Of a stretch of 64,000 bases of DNA, positions 1-12,002 are shown one piece after another; within the stretch, counting starts at the first letter, position 1, and the number at the start of each line of letters is the position of its first letter. Both the position numbers and the translations under genes were made by a program. Source of the stretch: Cyclina sinensis (taxonomy: Eukaryota > Mollusca > Bivalvia > Venerida > Veneridae); assembly GCA_012932295.1 (NCBI GenBank), contig JAAONU010000004.1, positions 28,126,304-28,190,303 of the forward strand, read 5' to 3'. Under the pieces are notes generated by a model. It had not been told where the DNA came from. It made no database searches and saw only the letters and a list, made by a program, of their open reading frames with translations.

Positions 1-800
1 GTAGGTCAAAAATATAGGGCATGCGATGACATTTTTGAAATCGAAACGAAAAAGTGTTGTTTTGTCTAAGTCTGATTCAAATCAAATTAAATTACATAAT
101 TATGGCCAGTTTTAACAAAATTCAATGATTTGACCTTGACCATCAAGGTCATTTAAAGGTCAAGGTCAAACTTGAAATAATCATAATGTCAGATTTGTCA
201 CAACTGTTGTTTAGTCCAAGTTTGAATTAAATCTATAAATAAATGAGAAAGTTATAACAATTTAAGCAAAATTCAATCATCTGACCTTGACGGTGAAGGT
301 AATTTTAAGGTCATGGTCAAATCTGAGTTATTCAACATGTCGGTTTTGTCTTAAGTGTTGTTTTGTCCAAGTATAAATCAAATCCAACCATAAATACTAA
401 TGTTATGGTCAATTTTAGCAAAATTCAATAATTTGACCTTGAAGGTGAAGGTCATTTATGAGTCAAGGTCAAGTTTAGTCTGGTCAGCTTGAAGGTCTTG
501 TCCAAAGGGTTGTTGTCTCCAAGCATAAAGAGAATCCACCGATTAATAATAAAGTTATGGCCAACTTTAGCAAAATTCAATATTTTGACCTTGAATATGA
601 AGGTCATTTAAGAGTCAAGGTCAAGTTTAGTCTGGTCATATTGAAGGTCTTGTCCAAAGGGTTGTTGTGTCCAAGTATGAAGATAATCCATCAAGGAATA
701 AAAAAATTATGATCAATGTTAAAGTTTTCGGACGGGAACGGCAACGGCACCATGACTATGACAATAACTCGATTTTTTTTTCAAAAAAAGTCGAGCTAAT
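1..800 (+). repeat. Tandem-repeat element, about 152-bp units (pearl-like)
   Basis: Four to five diverged copies of a unit of about 151-152 bp. The shared phrase 'GCAAAATTCAATxATTTGACC' recurs with its TTGACC part near 130, 281, 433 and 585, and each copy has paired AAGGTCA motifs. The array ends in a degenerate ACGG-rich stretch (728-751) and a hairpin at 768-795 (ACTCGA, T-run, A-run, TCGAGCT). Unit array, then ACGG microsatellite, then terminal hairpin is the plan of bivalve pearl/CvA elements. The left end is outside the window. A 73-residue open frame over 667-888 lies inside the repeat and is not a gene. Confidence 0.7.
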
Positions 801-854
801 AAAATGGTGGATTAATCAGGTACGAAATAAGTGTTTCAGTTCTATACTTATGTA

Positions 855-2078
855 CACTTGGACCCCGTTACTACGCGCCCCGTTATAACGCTAACCTCAG
901 TATAACGCTCAAGGGTTATGGCTCCAACAAAAAAAATCAAAAAAAAAAAAAACAAAGGAAAAAGAAAAAAATGTACCTTTTTTTCACCGACCATAATTAT
1001 TTTACATTTCTTACGTGCTGTATCCATAACAACGCTTGTTTAATGTGTCATCGAAGTACAATTAACTATGTAATTAGGACCCTCTAGGGCAGGAAAAGTG
1101 TGAAAAGCGCGCATAGTCTGGCGTTAATCTTCTTCTTTGTTCGTTGTGATCGATGATCAGTCAGGTATCAAACTGTTATGAAAACCTCAAATTCGAAGCT
1201 CTGACACGCAAACATCAATGAACTGGGTAACAAACACAAGTCGAAAATCTGTTTAAAAACCTTGCGTTTTCTGTCCACCGGCACATAGTTCGTTGTATCT
1301 CACGAAGATATTACAGACCTGCATCTAAGAATCTGAGAGTTGTCTTTCAGTGTTTACTTTATTACAGTGCAGCAATACACATTGTAACTTACCGATTTTC
1401 ACGGTTTCACTTACGTGTTGTATCAATAACAACGCTTGTTTAATGTGTCAGCGAAGTACAATTAACTACGTAATTAGGACGCGCTAGGGCGTGAAAAGCA
1501 TGCAAAGTCTGGTGTTAATCCGCTTTTTTGTTCGTTGTGATCGATGCTCAGTCAGGTATCAAACTGTTATGAAAACCACGATGCGCAAATATCGATGAAC
1601 TGAGTAACAAACACAAGCCAAAAAACTTTTCGACCGGCACAAAGTTCATGTATCTCATGAAGATATTACAGGACTGCGTCTAGGAATCTGAGAGTTGTCT
1701 ATCAGTGTTACACATTGTCACTTACCGATTTTCACGGTTTTATTTTCGTAACGCTTACGCCGCGGTTTTCCCGGGAATTGCTTATGTTTACATTTTTCTT
1801 ATACGATTTTTATCTGTTTTTTTTTATTAAACAAAGCAGGTAATATTTTACCAAATAATATTTTTCTCTATACAAAATGTATCTTGAGTGGTTAACAAAC
1901 AAATTTGGTTCTTTTGAATGTTTAACAAAATGATACAGTTACATGTGGGTGGGGTAATACTAGCATTTCAACTGGTCCACTATAAGATCTCGGTAGGCGC
2001 ATTATATATCAGAACCCCATTTATATCGCGGTCTGAAACCGTGGACCCCAACTATAGCGCTATAACGGGGTCCCAGTG
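855..2078. mobile_element. TA-flanked terminal-inverted-repeat element (non-autonomous)
   Basis: The left end CACTTGGACCCCGTTA (855-870) is matched in inverted form by CACTGGGACCCCGTTA at the right end (2063-2078), with 15 of 16 bases the same. Both ends are flanked by TA (853-854 and 2079-2080), as expected of a TA target duplication. No transposase frame is visible inside. The interior is mostly a 400-bp tandem duplication, listed separately. The TA duplication suggests the Tc1/mariner group in a broad sense, but the superfamily is not settled. Confidence 0.65.
1010..1746. repeat. Internal 400-bp tandem duplication
   Basis: Two copies begin 'CTTACGTG(C/T)TGTAT' at 1010 and 1410 and share 'AACAACGCTTGTTTAATGTG', 'TCAGGTATCAAACTGTTATG' and 'CTTACCGATTTTCACGG'. 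The second copy is shorter because of internal deletions. It lies within the TA-flanked inverted-repeat element, so the element either grew by duplication or was built from repeats. Confidence 0.75.
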
Positions 2079-2080
2079 TA

Positions 2081-3453
2081 TTTGTGTGTTTACTTGGATA
2101 ACAGGTATGAATTTAGTTATCATATATATCATATTTTTATCATTTTTGCCTTAAACTCTATGAACTGTTGGACAAACGAGCCATAAAAAGTGCCCAATCG
2201 CCTACCATTGGGCGAGTCCGCTTAACCAGATGCAGATCAAAGTGAGACGTTGAAGGTGAACAACTATAAAATATCAGACTATAAAATGGGTTCACCTTCG
2301 GAGGCGAAACAGTGAGACAAATAGAGCGATGATCTACACCACTGAGCTACAGACACATCATTTTTCGTCAAAAATAATGATATAACCAAAGTATCTACCC
2401 CATGACTAACGGGGTAAATTTTTTACTGATAAATGTATGTAAATCTTTATATTGTGATGTGTTTCAGTCAAAAAGAAATGCGTCAATAAATAATTCAACT
2501 GTACTGTCAACAGAGCAACCATGTAATCACCATTCAAGCAATCACAACTTATAACAAGTCACTGCTGTTGCTTGCAACACACATAATTTGCCACCAGTTC
2601 AGCCTTGAAAATAAACCAGAGCTAACACAGAATGCTGCCTTGTGGAAAAGGGGAAATACAGAATGCATATTGCATATCTACCTTTATTAATTAACTTTAT
2701 AATATTGAACTAGATTCTGACCATGTTGTTGGCTTGATACAACCAAAACCTCGCCAATAAAGCTCGAAACTCGGCCAATACGAAAAAAACACGGCCAATA
2801 AGTAAAAAGTCGGCCAATACGAGATTTAGCCAATCAGGATTCAGGAAAAACTCGGCCTTATATGAGCCTAGGATTTTCACCATGTTGGACGCCATTTTGA
2901 ATATGCTTAGCCTAGTGTTTACATAAAAGTTTTTATCTCTTAAAAAGTTCAAAAAGTAGCAAAAAAAGTTCGCGGAGACCCTGCGCTATCGGATCACAGT
3001 AAATTTAGCAGTGTTCAACTTTTCATTTAGTGATTTTCATATTTACCAAATATTATGTTGCGTGGAAGTGAAAAGCAGACGATCACAAGTTTTACCCTGT
3101 TATAAATTACGAGTTTTGGATTACTAAGTTTGATAATTGATAATTGAAGTCAGGCCAATATGACTGTCTTCAGCCCAATAACAAAGCCAATATGAATTCG
3201 ACTAATTAATAACATTAAATTATTAATGGCCTTTAGTCTTAAAGATATGGAAGAAGTTTGCATCTGACAGGCTGTTAAACCACAGCACAAGCATTGAGGC
3301 ACATGAAAAATGCATCATAATTGGCGATCATGCAAACCAGGGTTTCCATTTTACCCTTGTAGAGGGTTTTTGACCCCTGAAATTTTAAAAAAGACCCCAT
3401 TTTGACCCTCAGGTATTTGACTACAGGGTCATTTCGTCTTAAAGTAAGGTATA
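2081..3453. other. Spacer without recognised genes
   Basis: No open frame with protein-like features and no splice-consistent exon was found. At 2750-2870 a short motif, (C)GGCCAATA, recurs irregularly four to five times. At 3340-3440 there is a run of GGGTTTTTGACCC-type words. An 80-residue frame on the minus strand (2710-2952) has no recognisable similarity. Confidence 0.4.
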
Positions 3454-4607
3454 CAGGGTTTCCCCCAGGATTTCAGGAAGGGTCGTCGCAGGAAAGACTG
3501 ATTTTATCTGTTTTGTCACGCGCCACTGCAACGCACTGAAATATACATGTAATTTAAAATGGTGTATTTCTGTATATTACATACATATATCAATTTTGAT
3601 TCTCACTTAAATAAATAAGTCAACAAATTTAATTGCTCTTCATTCTTTAATGTCTTTCTTCTTTTAAAACCTTGGTAATGAACAGGAGTATAGTCTCAGG
3701 GATGTACATGGGATGTCTACCCTGGCAGCAAAAATATTCAAGTCAGAGTGAAAAGGAAACTTTTTCATAATAAATATTAAAATACGACGGGGTCGCGAAA
3801 AAATATATGACAATCTAAATTTATCAGATATTTTCACTTGCTGCTTCATGTTTAATGAAGCAAATATTTGCTGAAATTGGTTTCCTTCAATTTTTTAAGC
3901 TTGTCTTAAATCTACTTGACCTTTTCTTATAAATAAATCCGAGAATTAAAACAAAAGTACTAAAAAGTATTTCAGCCATTTTATGCGAACTATGCAGTTG
4001 CACTTTTATAAATTCGATGACAAAACATTGCTCGAACAGCACGTTTTATCGTGGAGCTTGTGAATACTTCCTTCGTGGGTGGTAAATAAAGAAACTTTGC
4101 ACGAACTGCACGTTTTTAGGTGGGAAAAATAGAAATATCTGCATCAATTGAACGTTTTCTACAAGCATCTTCACATATGGGGAACCTTCATTCAATAACA
4201 ATAAATTAACGCCGATCCGATTTTGATCTCGGCGTCATCAATCAGCCATGTGTCGCTCCCTATTTAAATAATACGTTTTTGTTTCCTAATCAACAACTAA
4301 CGTATTAAAATTTCACATGCAGTCATTATCAAAAGTCGCCAACATGTAGGTGGAGCCAACGCACGTTATGCATCAGTTCTTGTTACCGATTGGTTAACTT
4401 GCAAAGCTGTTGACGCTGTCAATTATCGGAGCGATTAGCTGTCTCTTGTGTATTGGGAATAGGGGTTTTTCATACAGATTACGCTGTCATTAGGTACACA
4501 AGTCGGAAGATAAGGCATGTCAGGCAAATTATAGCATGTCGCAAATTCGGTCCTGAAATTATGGCGTGTCGCATGCAACTAGCGATAATGGCCTGGGGGA
4601 AACCCTG
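3454..4607. mobile_element. hAT-like non-autonomous DNA transposon, 1154 bp
   Basis: Ends are perfect 16-bp inverted repeats, CAGGGTTTCCCCCAGG at 3454-3469 and its complement at 4592-4607. A 5-bp target duplication GTATA flanks it on both sides (3449-3453 and 4608-4612). The right subterminal region repeats GCATGTC/GCGTGTCGC motifs. No transposase frame is seen. It shares its terminal repeat type and 5-bp duplication with the element at 6513-12635, so the two belong to one broader group. The CAGGG start recalls hAT elements, but 5 bp is shorter than the usual 8-bp hAT duplication. Confidence 0.75.
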
Positions 4608-4612
4608 GTATA

Positions 4613-5921
4613 TTTTAGCTTAAATTCTGGTACTTTTTACAACAATTTGGTAAATTTAGTTGCATATGATGAAAAATAACCTTTCAGTTTTTGGAACTAG
4701 TGGAACCCCTCCAAAACAAGTTTCAAATTGTTAGTCTTAGAAATGTAGAAGACGGTCAAGCCACAAGATTTTGCTGTAACAGCCCTAATTCTGCAGAGCG
4801 GACATCATAGAGTAAAATCACACTGCACACATTTTCAAGCAGACCAAGTTTCAAACTGAAAGTCCTAGAAATGTAGAAGTAGTTTGCAAAATTTTGCTGA
4901 TAGGCCGTTAAACCACAAAGGGGGCATTGGCATGCATGAAAAATATGTGATGCACATCTTTACATAATGGTGAACATGCATATGCACACCAAGTTTCAAG
5001 GCAATAGTCAAAGAAATGATATGCTATGAGGAGCGGTGAAATCGCAGAATGCTAATTGGTAAACATAAAAAAATAAGCCATAATCATCTACACTTTCAAA
5101 TCGATAGTCCTAGAATATCTTTACTCATCATATCACAAGATTTTGCTTGGAGTGCTGTAAAAACCATAGAATTTTGATCCCTGGTAAAAAAGGTTTCATT
5201 AACTTAAACTATTTTTAACTTATCACAGGATCCAGATTTCCAGACAGTCAGAGGGCAAACCTATAGTCCCTTTCCGTGTAAACATCAGTAAGGTACTACA
5301 AATAAAGACAATTGGCAATAGCTATGAACACGAATCAAAGGTTACTGAAGATTCTAAACTAGGATTAACACAATGATTGACACTTTGGAGTTAAACCAAT
5401 CAGCACATGCCATTAGGAGAGTTCCTGTGAAATCACCAATAAAAATTTCGAGTAAAAACATGGAATCGCCAATACGCCATCGTTACTTGCTTCATTTAAA
5501 TTGCTTTTTCTTTGCTAAATGTCAAGCAATCTTCTTGAAAAATATCTCATGTTTTTTCAGGAAACATTGCTTAATTGAATTCATTTGGTTATAAAAAATT
5601 ATATATTTTTAAACAACGGTTAAAATGAGTTTTAAAATGCCAAAAATTGTGCTCGGAAAGCAAGTCTGTAAAATGTCAAATTTCTTTGATTTTAAGATTA
5701 AGGTTTGGTAAAAATGTCCTAAAAATACAGTTTGATGTTTGAATGTATTTTCTAAATCATTTACTCTCAAAAACATTTTTTCAAACTTTCCTCGTCAATT
5801 TATAATTGGTGGTGTACACTCTGTATGTATTGCGCTTGACTTTTACTCAAAGTAGGTGGCGCTATTAATGGCTAAAAATAGAACAGTGCAAAAGTGTCCA
5901 TCGGTATATTTCTGTTAACAA
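4613..5921. other. Spacer without recognised genes
   Basis: This stretch repeats loosely a phrase of the type 'caccaagtttcaa...agtcctagaaatgtagaag' (about 4720-5130, period about 120-150 bp). It looks like an old, decayed tandem or dispersed repeat. Open frames here are short and lack coding character. Confidence 0.4.
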
Positions 5922-7230
5922 TAACAATAAGGCAGTGTCTAGAGGTACTGATCCGTACCTCTAGACCGGCGGACTAGGGGTACGGATCCGTATTCCTAGA
6001 CAATACTAGTAGGAATGTCTAGGGGTACGGACCTTTGTTTAACCAACTTAAACTGTTTCTAATGCTACAAAATGAAGCGATTGCAACTGTAGTTCACTGG
6101 ATCACTATCCCGATGTTGTTTTTTTTTCACACAAAATTTGTTTCAAAAAGCGAAGCTTTAATTTCATTTTCATGGTGTGTAAAATCCGATCGAATTTGAA
6201 TAGGCCGATTGAGAAAAATCGTTGTTGTCTAGCAGAAATGACAATTTGTGATCTATCTGAACTAATCAATAATATAAATACTAAATAGTGAATGTAAAAA
6301 TAACAATGTACATAGTGAGTGTAAAAATAACAATGTACATACTTTATTTAAAAAAAATGAAAAAAGTAAACCGGACATTGCATAAAATTGAATGAATTTT
6401 TGCTAGAGAAGTGTTGAAAACACATATAATGACTGTCAAAAATCTACGGCATCACCGATAGGTTTATGTGAACTTTTCATTGAGACAGTACTGTAGAATC
6501 ATAAAAAGAATGCAGGGTTCTCCCCAGGATTTTTTTAAGGGATAGCTTATAAAATGCGGAAGGGGTGGGTGCGGGAGGGGTGGCCCCTCCTACGCGCCTG
6601 CGGCGAAAATTTTTGATAGTTTTACCTTTGTTATAATGTGAATATTTCTTATGTAATCTTATGTAATATTACATAACTCAAAATATATATATGCAGTTAT
6701 ATAATGAAAAATAAAGTGTATTTTCTTTCTAATTTCAACTTATAGAGTCATGTGTTTTATAAATGAATGCAAAAATTGATTTCTTATTTCAGGAGCTAAT
6801 ATCATGATGTTTAGTATTAAAATGTTCAGATTTTTGTATAGAAATTGGATATGACCTTTATTTTTGAATCTTTAAAAGTAGAGTCCAATAAACAGCATTT
6901 TATAATTATTTTACATTAAAAGTCAACATCATATTTTTGGTATGAAATTTAAATTAGCAAGGAATTTTTATCAGATTATCTAAGCTGAGATTTTAACAAC
7001 ATGTTCTTTTCTTAACAATGGTATGACTTGGTGTTAATTGATCTCAAAGGCTCGGGTCAAAGCTAGCTTGATTATTAGGCAAAGACTGGAAGCCACAGGT
7101 GAGAACGTGTCAGACATGCCAAGCCAGATCAAAGAATACGGTGATTAATTAATTATTAGTCTTTTAGAAATTTAAGTAAAAGTACAATCTGTTGTTTCCA
7201 CAAGATTTTGAGCTGATTATCTCAAAATGG

Positions 7231-7238
7231 TATATAAA
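7231..7238 (+). promoter_or_regulatory. LTR TATA box (TATATAAA)
   Basis: TATATAAA lies about 60 bases before the first AATAAA of the LTR, which is the usual order promoter, short R region, poly(A) signal. The start of transcription would be near 7260. The same box is at 10276-10283 in the 3' LTR. Confidence 0.55.
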
Positions 7239-7348
7239 CTTCCCCGAGTTCTTGCTTGTCATCATTCGCCAACAACTGCTGTTAGATTCAAGAAATAAAA
7301 TTATTGTGTTTAAACTCTTTGGACTCAAGATTGTTTATTGGATTTCAG

Positions 7349-8509
7349 GTAAATGATTTTATATTATTTTTGTAATATTTTTCTGTTTCAATTTGCTTTG
7401 TTATTTCTTTAGGGTGTAATATCAGTTATTTAGAAAACTAACTTCATGTCTTGGATGGTTGATAGTTTTATGACTATATAAGCAATTATCTATTATTGAA
7501 TTAATATTTTTAAGCAGAAATTGTTTAATGAATCAAGGACTAATACAAATTTCTGGTTCCGAGATCTTGGCACAAATTTTATTACTAATTTGTGTTTTTA
7601 CACCATGTTAAATTACCATTACCATTTTGATGTTGCATTCATGAATAACTTGTATAAATAACAAATTTTCGAATTTAAATTTAGACCTTTATAATAATTA
7701 TGTATTTGCTAAATAGAACTTCAGTTATTTCATTGCGAAAACTTATTAAGACTTCATTTTACATTTGTAGTTATTTCAAATCATTTATTATGGGATTATA
7801 GAGGAAATTGCTATCTTATTTGATGTAAAGTCAATTATATGAATTCATTCATTTTTATATAAAACTATAAATTCAAACTCAATCTGAGGATAGATACTTA
7901 GGATAATTAAGAAATGCAATTATCATTAAAGTGTCATTAAAACTTTGCACAGAATTGTGTGACCAATTACGGTATACTAATTAATTTTTCTTAGGTTGTA
8001 ATGATGATTTTTACAATATGCTAAGTTACTTCTGGGATGTATTTTTGAGTAATTAAAGTTAATCGAGTATTACACTAAGCTAATGTTTTAGACTCATTTA
8101 TTTTACATCGATTGCGATACAAGTTCTTACAACTTCTGCGCGAATACTGGTATGGAACCCAGGAAGCAGTCATCGAGCGTGGTGAATCTAAGTTGTAAGC
8201 TAATGTTTTCATGTATCTTTATCTTGATGTATCTGTTAGGGTTAATCATCGGCCAAGATCTCGGTATGACTTTCACTGCCAAACGAGTTGTTCTACCACA
8301 AATTGAATTAAGTATTTCTTTTATTGCAATTACTTAAGCTTTTCCCCATAATTATCAGTTTTTACTATATTGTGATTATGTATATGCAACAATTTTATAA
8401 GTCATGTATTTTTATAAAATGTGTTGTATGATGAACATTCGCCAACAACTGCTGTTAGATTCAAGAAATAAAATTATTGTGTTTAAACTCTTTGTTTATT
8501 GGATTTCAG
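7349..8509 (+). other. Intron-like segment inside the LTR
   Basis: The first copy of the internal duplicate ends GGATTTCAG and is followed by GTAAATG, a good 5' splice site at 7348/7349. The second copy ends TTTATTGGATTTCAG followed by ACCCCC, a good 3' splice site at 8509/8510. Removing 7349-8509 would join the two copies seamlessly, leaving a single copy. The same arrangement is at 10394-11554 in the other LTR. Whether it is spliced cannot be told from DNA; a plain internal duplication that happens to resemble splice sites is the alternative. Confidence 0.45.
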
Positions 8510-8632
8510 ACCCCCGACCCTAGTCAGAATCTCCGTTATAACAAGTGGTGGGTACTGTGGTTTGGTCGATGAACCCGGCAAACAGATACAACAACAACAC
8601 CTTCTACTGTAACTAGAGATGTACCAGTTCTG

Positions 8633-8965
8633 GTGGCACATGTATCCTCCGTAGTCACTAAAACTGCGCCTATCATAACACACGGAATGGCGACATCAAG
8701 CTACTTAAACAATATTAAGTTGGACCCTTTCCATGCTAACCAATCTATGGATGCAGACACATGGTTGGAGCAATTCGAGAGACTTGGTGCGCGAGAAAAT
8801 ATGAGTATACAGAAATACCTTGACTTACAATATTGCTTGAAAGGTACCGGTAATGCAGGAATCTGTTTTTCTACAGAGGCAGTGAATAACCCAGATATCA
8901 AAGATTGTAAGACACCAAAAGAAGCAGCAAGAAAACCATATTCACATCAGATGAAAAGCACGTGA
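8633..8965 (+). pseudogene. Gag-like fragment of the LTR element (110 codons)
   Basis: This is the only protein-like frame in the interior of the LTR element. Residues about 30-80 resemble the N-terminal part of retrotransposon Gag (retrotrans_gag type): LDPFHANQS, then DADTWLEQFERLG, then a polar stretch and L-KGTGNAGICF, matching the general pattern 'F.G....WL..FE......G.A..WF'. No zinc knuckle, protease or polymerase follows in any frame before 9673. The frame stops at 8963-8965. From 8966 to 9673 I see only AT-rich, T-run-containing sequence with an imperfect inverted repeat (GGAGGGTTAA near 8980 and TTAACCTCCC near 9229). The fragment could be a truncated Gag that still binds RNA or a relic; sequence alone does not decide. 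Confidence 0.55.
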
Positions 8966-9673
8966 GGAGAGACAGAATTTGGAGGGTTAAGTAGGGTAAC
9001 TATGATCTAGGGTGATGCCTTAACATTGGTTCTCTTATAAATCCAACATGTTGGTAACCCGTCAAAAAAAAAATCCCCATCTTTTGGACAATCCCCTGGC
9101 CTTTTCAAAATTCATTTTTCATGTACTGATGCCAAACTCTAACAAATTTAATCATTTGTTGTCTAATAGTGCTATAAGATGGCTGATCACCATCTAACCC
9201 AGCTAAGCTACATGCATTTTTTTTTTTAACCTCCCTTAAGAGAACCAAAGACCATGGGCATACTCATTTGGATCCTGACCTTCCTGATCTTTTACCCCTA
9301 GCCTGCAGCCTGCAGAGAGTCTTTGTCACGATAAATCTATGGTGTTGTTTTTGAAAATTACTGCTGACTTGCATCTAGCCAATGAACATTTGGTACATAC
9401 TTTTGAAACGCCTTCCGTAAAAGCTAACTCCCAGCGAGCTGTCACAGAGACAACGACACGTGTTATTCTGTATATATTTTTTCTGTGTTTTGTACTTTTT
9501 CTAACTGTATTGCAAATATCTTTGACTGAATTGTGTTATAATATGAATATTTTTTTTGATCTTTTCAAATAGGTATTGTTCTTTTTCAGATTGAACCGGA
9601 AATCTGTTGCATTTTTGTGTATGTTTTTCTAATTTCAACTTTGGGGACCAAAGTTTTTTCGGGTCTGGTGTAT

Positions 9674-11588
9674 TGTTATAATGTGAATATTTCTTATGTA
9701 ATCTTATGTAATATTACATAACTCAAAATATATATATGCAGTTATATAATGAAAAATAAAGTGTATTTTCTTTCTAATTTCAACTTATAGAGTCATGTGT
9801 TTTATAAATGAATGCAAAAATTGATTTCTTATTTCAGGAGCTAATATCATGATGTTTAGTATTAAAATGTTCAGATTTTTGTATAGAAATTGGATATGAC
9901 CTTTATTTTTGAATCTTTAAAAGTAGAGTCCAATAAACAGCATTTTATAATTATTTTACATTAAAAGTCAACATCATATTTTTGGTATGAAATTTAAATT
10001 AGCAAGGAATTTTTATCAGATTATCTAAGCTGAGATTTTAACAACATGTTCTTTTCTTAACAATGGTATGACTTGGTGTTAATTGATCTCAAAGGCTCGG
10101 GTCAAAGCTAGCTTGATTATTAGGCAAAGACTGGAAGCCACAGGTGAGAACGTGTCAGACATGCCAAGCCAGATCAAAGAATACGGTGATTAATTAATTA
10201 TTAGTCTTTTAGAAATTTAAGTAAAAGTACAATCTGTTGTTTCCACAAGATTTTGAGCTGATTATCTCAAAATGGTATATAAACTTCCCCGAGTTCTTGC
10301 TTGTCATCATTCGCCAACAACTGCTGTTAGATTCAAGAAATAAAATTATTGTGTTTAAACTCTTTGGACTCAAGATTGTTTATTGGATTTCAGGTAAATG
10401 ATTTTATATTATTTTTGTAATATTTTTCTGTTTCAATTTGCTTTGTTATTTCTTTAGGGTGTAATATCAGTTATTTAGAAAACTAACTTCATGTCTTGGA
10501 TGGTTGATAGTTTTATGACTATATAAGCAATTATCTATTATTGAATTAATATTTTTAAGCAGAAATTGTTTAATGAATCAAGGACTAATACAAATTTCTG
10601 GTTCCGAGATCTTGGCACAAATTTTATTACTAATTTGTGTTTTTACACCATGTTAAATTACCATTACCATTTTGATGTTGCATTCATGAATAACTTGTAT
10701 AAATAACAAATTTTCGAATTTAAATTTAGACCTTTATAATAATTATGTATTTGCTAAATAGAACTTCAGTTATTTCATTGCGAAAACTTATTAAGACTTC
10801 ATTTTACATTTGTAGTTATTTCAAATCATTTATTATGGGATTATAGAGGAAATTGCTATCTTATTTGATGTAAAGTCAATTATATGAATTCATTCATTTT
10901 TATATAAAACTATAAATTCAAACTCAATCTGAGGATAGATACTTAGGATAATTAAGAAATGCAATTATCATTAAAGTGTCATTAAAACTTTGCACAGAAT
11001 TGTGTGACCAATTACGGTATACTAATTAATTTTTCTTAGGTTGTAATGATGATTTTTACAATATGCTAAGTTACTTCTGGGATGTATTTTTGAGTAATTA
11101 AAGTTAATCGAGTATTACACTAAGCTAATGTTTTAGACTCATTTATTTTACATCGATTGCGATACAAGTTCTTACAACTTCTGCGCGAATACTGGTATGG
11201 AACCCAGGAAGCAGTCATCGAGCGTGGTGAATCTAAGTTGTAAGCTAATGTTTTCATGTATCTTTATCTTGATGTATCTGTTAGGGTTAATCATCGGCCA
11301 AGATCTCGGTATGACTTTCACTGCCAAACGAGTTGTTCTACCACAAATTGAATTAAGTATTTCTTTTATTGCAATTACTTAAGCTTTTCCCCATAATTAT
11401 CAGTTTTTACTATATTGTGATTATGTATATGCAACAATTTTATAAGTCATGTATTTTTATAAAATGTGTTGTATGATGAACATTCGCCAACAACTGCTGT
11501 TAGATTCAAGAAATAAAATTATTGTGTTTAAACTCTTTGTTTATTGGATTTCAGACCCCCGACCCTAGTCAGAATCTCCGTTATAACA
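9674..11588 (+). repeat. 3' LTR
   Basis: Matches the 5' LTR at an exact offset of 3045 bases, including the TATA box, both AATAAA signals, the internal duplicate (10308-10393 and 11481-11554) and the chance 61-codon frame (11197-11382). I found no difference in the segments compared, which implies a young insertion or recent gene conversion. Confidence 0.85.
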
Positions 11589-11828
11589 CCTTTATTTATT
11601 ACAATTTCATGCTATCTGCAGACACTCTGCTGGTTAAATTATAACAAAAGCATATATAAAGTATCATTAGTTTTATTCCATGTAACAACAAATGTCAGCA
11701 ACACCAACACATACAAGTACACTGATAATAGTAACACATTATGTTGTTTTCTTCAGTTTTTTTCAGTTCAGTGTTCACAGATTAATTATCATCACATCAT
11801 CAAAACACAGTTCTTCTGGGTCGAATCC

Positions 11829-12002
11829 CTAAGCACGGTGATGCTGAGCCTTTAAACATTTGGCAGGCGACTGGGGTTCATCATCACAGATGGATTCAGT
11901 TTCAGACTTGTCACTGTTCTCACTTCTTGAAACAGTGAACCCAAAACTGGTCAAAGTTCCAGCTCCACTAGTACAAGGACGCTTCAGTGATTTTTTTAGC
12001 AT
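11829..12002 (-). pseudogene. Remnant of a hAT-type transposase N-terminus
   Basis: A 57-codon frame starts at ATG 12002-12000 and stops at TAG 11831-11829. Residues 7-22 read KRPCTSGAGTLTSFGF, followed by a Ser/Glu/Asp-rich stretch. A basic start followed by a 'SGAGTLxxFGF' phrase resembles the first residues of the zinc-finger-862/KIAA1586-like hAT transposases that are widespread in invertebrates. This is recalled family knowledge, not a search result. It lies inside the hAT-like element, consistent with an internally deleted copy. No BED zinc finger, catalytic core or dimerisation domain is present. Confidence 0.4.

Larger units (their letters stand above)
6629..8543 (+). repeat. 5' LTR
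   Basis: TG...CA ends with a perfect 8-bp terminal inverted repeat. It contains a TATA box at 7231-7238, a first AATAAA at 7294-7299 and a second AATAAA at 8467-8472. A segment of about 73-86 bp ('CATTCGCCAACAACTGCTGT' through 'TTATTGGATTTCAG') occurs twice, at 7263-7348 and 8436-8509, the first copy with 12 extra bases. It also carries a 61-codon open frame (8152-8337) that I do not regard as a gene. Confidence 0.85.
6629..11588 (+). mobile_element. LTR retrotransposon with near-identical 1.9-kb LTRs and reduced interior
   Basis: Two direct repeats of 1915 bp (6629-8543 and 9674-11588) stand exactly 3045 bp apart with no indel, and every segment I compared was identical. Each begins TGTTATAA and ends TTATAACA. 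The 4-bp target duplication CCTT (6625-6628 and 11589-11592) can be extended to ACCTT if the terminal A is shared. The interior is only 1130 bp. It starts with a candidate primer-binding site, TGG at 8546, two bases after the LTR, and holds a Gag-like fragment but no protease, reverse transcriptase or integrase. No clear polypurine tract precedes 9674. It is therefore a non-autonomous, probably recent insertion, inferred to be Ty3/gypsy-type from the Gag fragment. Confidence 0.85.

Noticed and set aside
2200..2360. tRNA-like stretch on the minus strand (TGTAGCTCAGTGGT...)
   Set aside because: An A-box-like phrase and GGTGAACCC are present, but no anticodon arm or acceptor stem can be drawn. 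It is at most a very old SINE trace.
8152..8337. 61-codon open frame with a hydrophobic segment, repeated identically at 11197-11382
   Set aside because: It is repeated only because it lies in both LTRs. It sits in the intron-like segment, is short and resembles no protein I know.
8544..9673. Intact retroviral-type genes in the interior of the LTR element
   Set aside because: Only a Gag-like fragment is visible. No protease, reverse transcriptase, integrase or envelope motif appears in any frame.
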